DNA from: an uncultured Sutterella sp.
GTDB lineage: Bacteria; Pseudomonadota; Gammaproteobacteria; Burkholderiales; Burkholderiaceae_F
Reading direction: 5' to 3'
DNA length: 7,426 nt
NCBI GenBank assembly: GCA_905201055.1
Contig: CAJKMT010000061.1
Coordinates: 1-7,426, forward strand
Shown: positions 6,875-7,426 of the stretch, one piece after another
Position numbering within the stretch: position 1 is the stretch's first letter
How the letters are laid out: each line of letters starts with the position of its first letter
Notes under the pieces: model-generated
What the model saw: the letters and a program-made list of their open reading frames with translations, nothing else
The model's database searches: none
What the model was told of the DNA's origin: nothing
Position numbers and translations under genes: made by a program

Positions 6875-7010
6875 TTGACATCCTCCCCGTCGTGAACGAC
6901 GGGGATTCCCTGCTGTGTCATCGGCTCTCACCGATGATCACTTCGATGGGTTCCTGCTGCTGACCGGCGCGATGGATTGACTCCATCCGCCGATTCACTC
7001 GAGCTCGACC
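6875..7010 (-). ncRNA. Predicted TnpB omega-RNA (right-end RNA) scaffold
   Basis: In studied TnpB elements the guide RNA is made from the tnpB 3' end through the right end, and the bases just outside the element act as the guide. Here the tnpB tail, its 3' UTR, the hairpin at 6885-6904 and the terminal GATGTCAA form the matching arrangement. The 3' border (6875) is well placed; the 5' border is a guess from typical scaffold lengths. The roughly 16-20 bases after it (6874 downward, starting CCTCAGGGAAAATC) would be the guide and belong to the interrupted ATPase gene. Confidence 0.5.
6885..6904. repeat. Right-end hairpin of the IS element
   Basis: CCCCGTCG (6885-6892) and CGACGGGG (6897-6904) make a perfect 8-bp stem with a 4-base loop. 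In IS200/IS605 elements such a subterminal hairpin is recognised by the TnpA transposase as single-stranded DNA. In TnpB systems it is also the last stem of the omega-RNA. As RNA it lacks a following U-run, so it is not a normal Rho-independent terminator. Confidence 0.8.
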
Positions 7011-7426
7011 TTCTTCGCCGAGCTCCCCACAGGCTGACATGCGCTGCCCGCGCACCTTGATATTTCTTGCTCCCACTACGTCGGCATTGTCCTGATAACC
7101 GCATGCCACACACTGAAAACTTGCCTGGCTCTTGCGGTTCTCTTTTGACTCATGCCCGCATAGCGGACAAGTTCGAGAAGTGTATTGAGGCGCTACCTTG
7201 ATGACCGTACCTCCTCTTTGCTCACACTTCCACTGCAGTCGTTGAAAAAATTTCCCCCAGGCCTGATCCAATATCGCTCGGTTTAAGCCTGATTTTTGCC
7301 TCACGTTGTGTCCGGGGTCTTCCATCGTCCCTGCGGCACTGGCTGTCATGTTCTTTATTCTCAAGTCTTCTCGATAGATCACAGCGTGTTTTTTGCTCAG
7401 ATCCAACGCCACTTTATTGATAAAGT
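6918..7426 (-). CDS. tnpB: RNA-guided nuclease TnpB, C-terminal part (N-terminus beyond the right edge)
   Basis: The frame is open to the window edge, so the protein is N-terminally incomplete; the visible 168 residues are its C-terminal portion (full TnpB is about 370-430). The RuvC-II glutamate is in AVIYREDLRIKNM (codon 7370-7368). RuvC-III is in NADVVGARNI, with the Asp codon at 7082-7080. Between them are DQAWGKFFQRLQWKCEQRGG, the family TSRTC motif, and an intact zinc ribbon CPLCGH...CVACGY (Cys codons at 7169-7167, 7160-7158, 7112-7110 and 7103-7101). All visible catalytic and zinc ligands are present, so the nuclease could be active if the unseen RuvC-I Asp is intact. The about 50-residue tail after ARNIKVRG is low-conservation and overlaps the predicted omega-RNA. 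TnpB cuts DNA next to a short TAM under omega-RNA guidance and helps the element persist. The internal GTG at 7412 is not the true start. Confidence 0.93.
   Translation of the reverse strand, partial: FINKVALDLSKKHAVIYREDLRIKNMTASAAGTMEDPGHNVRQKSGLNRAILDQAWGKFFQRLQWKCEQRGGTVIKVAPQYTSRTCPLCGHESKENRKSQASFQCVACGYQDNADVVGARNIKVRGQRMSACGELGEEGRARVNRRMESIHRAGQQQEPIEVIIGESR

Larger units (their letters stand above)
6875..7426 (-). mobile_element. IS200/IS605-superfamily element (IS1341-like, TnpB-encoding), right end and partial body
   Basis: The element's right end reads, on the minus strand, GGGGAGGATGTCAA and stops at 6875. This terminus is typical of TnpB-carrying IS605-type elements and is preceded by a GC-rich hairpin. 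On one side of the junction the sequence is tnpB; on the other it is in-frame ATPase/DUF234 coding sequence. There are no terminal inverted repeats or target duplication at the visible end, as expected for this family. The left end, and any tnpA, lie beyond the right edge, so autonomy cannot be judged. Confidence 0.85.

Noticed and set aside
6918..7113. Second open frame inside tnpB and the 5' part of the 276-aa frame as independent genes
   Set aside because: These stretches overlap the tnpB frame, which alone shows the zinc ribbon and RuvC-III motifs.
1..7426. CRISPR array, tRNA or rRNA genes, tandem repeats
   Set aside because: I scanned for regularly spaced repeats and for tRNA-like cloverleaf segments and saw none.

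Overview
The window looks like a chromosomal segment of a Gram-negative, probably gut-associated betaproteobacterium. A member of the Sutterellaceae (Sutterella/Parasutterella type) is my best guess. This is inferred from a periplasmic type II asparaginase, a catabolic diaminopropionate ammonia-lyase and a large type V autotransporter with a C-terminal ...AAWRF beta-signal. No sequence marker here proves the genus.

Layout, left to right. (1) Positions 1-819, minus strand: the N-terminal 273 codons of a secreted L-asparaginase II (ansB); its C-terminus lies beyond the left edge. (2) 936-1838, minus: a complete RarD/EamA-type ten-helix transporter. (3) 1839-1994: a divergent intergenic region. 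(4) 1995-4790, plus: one autotransporter gene broken by two frameshifts, a +1 shift at 2397-2402 and a -1 shift between about 4405 and 4430. The three reading frames together give signal peptide, beta-helix-like passenger and complete 12-strand-type barrel. (5) 4801-6003, minus: a complete PLP-dependent diaminopropionate ammonia-lyase (dpaL/ygeX), convergent with the autotransporter and only 10 bases from it. (6) 6101-6874, minus: the C-terminal part of an AAA ATPase with a DUF234 nuclease-like domain, cut off from its ATPase half. (7) 6875-7426, minus: the right end and the tnpB 3' part of an IS200/IS605-family (IS1341-like) element that splits the ATPase gene and continues past the right edge.

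How the parts relate. Asparaginase (asparagine to aspartate plus ammonia) and diaminopropionate ammonia-lyase (2,3-diaminopropionate to pyruvate plus ammonia) both fit an amino-acid-consuming, anaerobic lifestyle, though they are not in one operon. The autotransporter would be a surface protein.

The most interesting spots are two. One is the UUU-UGA stop inside the autotransporter, which is arranged so that a +1 slip keeps perfect codon-anticodon pairing. The other is the TnpB right end, where the omega-RNA scaffold runs straight into the interrupted ATPase gene. The predicted guide is therefore taken from that gene, and an element-derived start is fused in frame to the orphaned DUF234 domain. 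I found no clearly new multi-gene system, no CRISPR array and no tRNA or rRNA.
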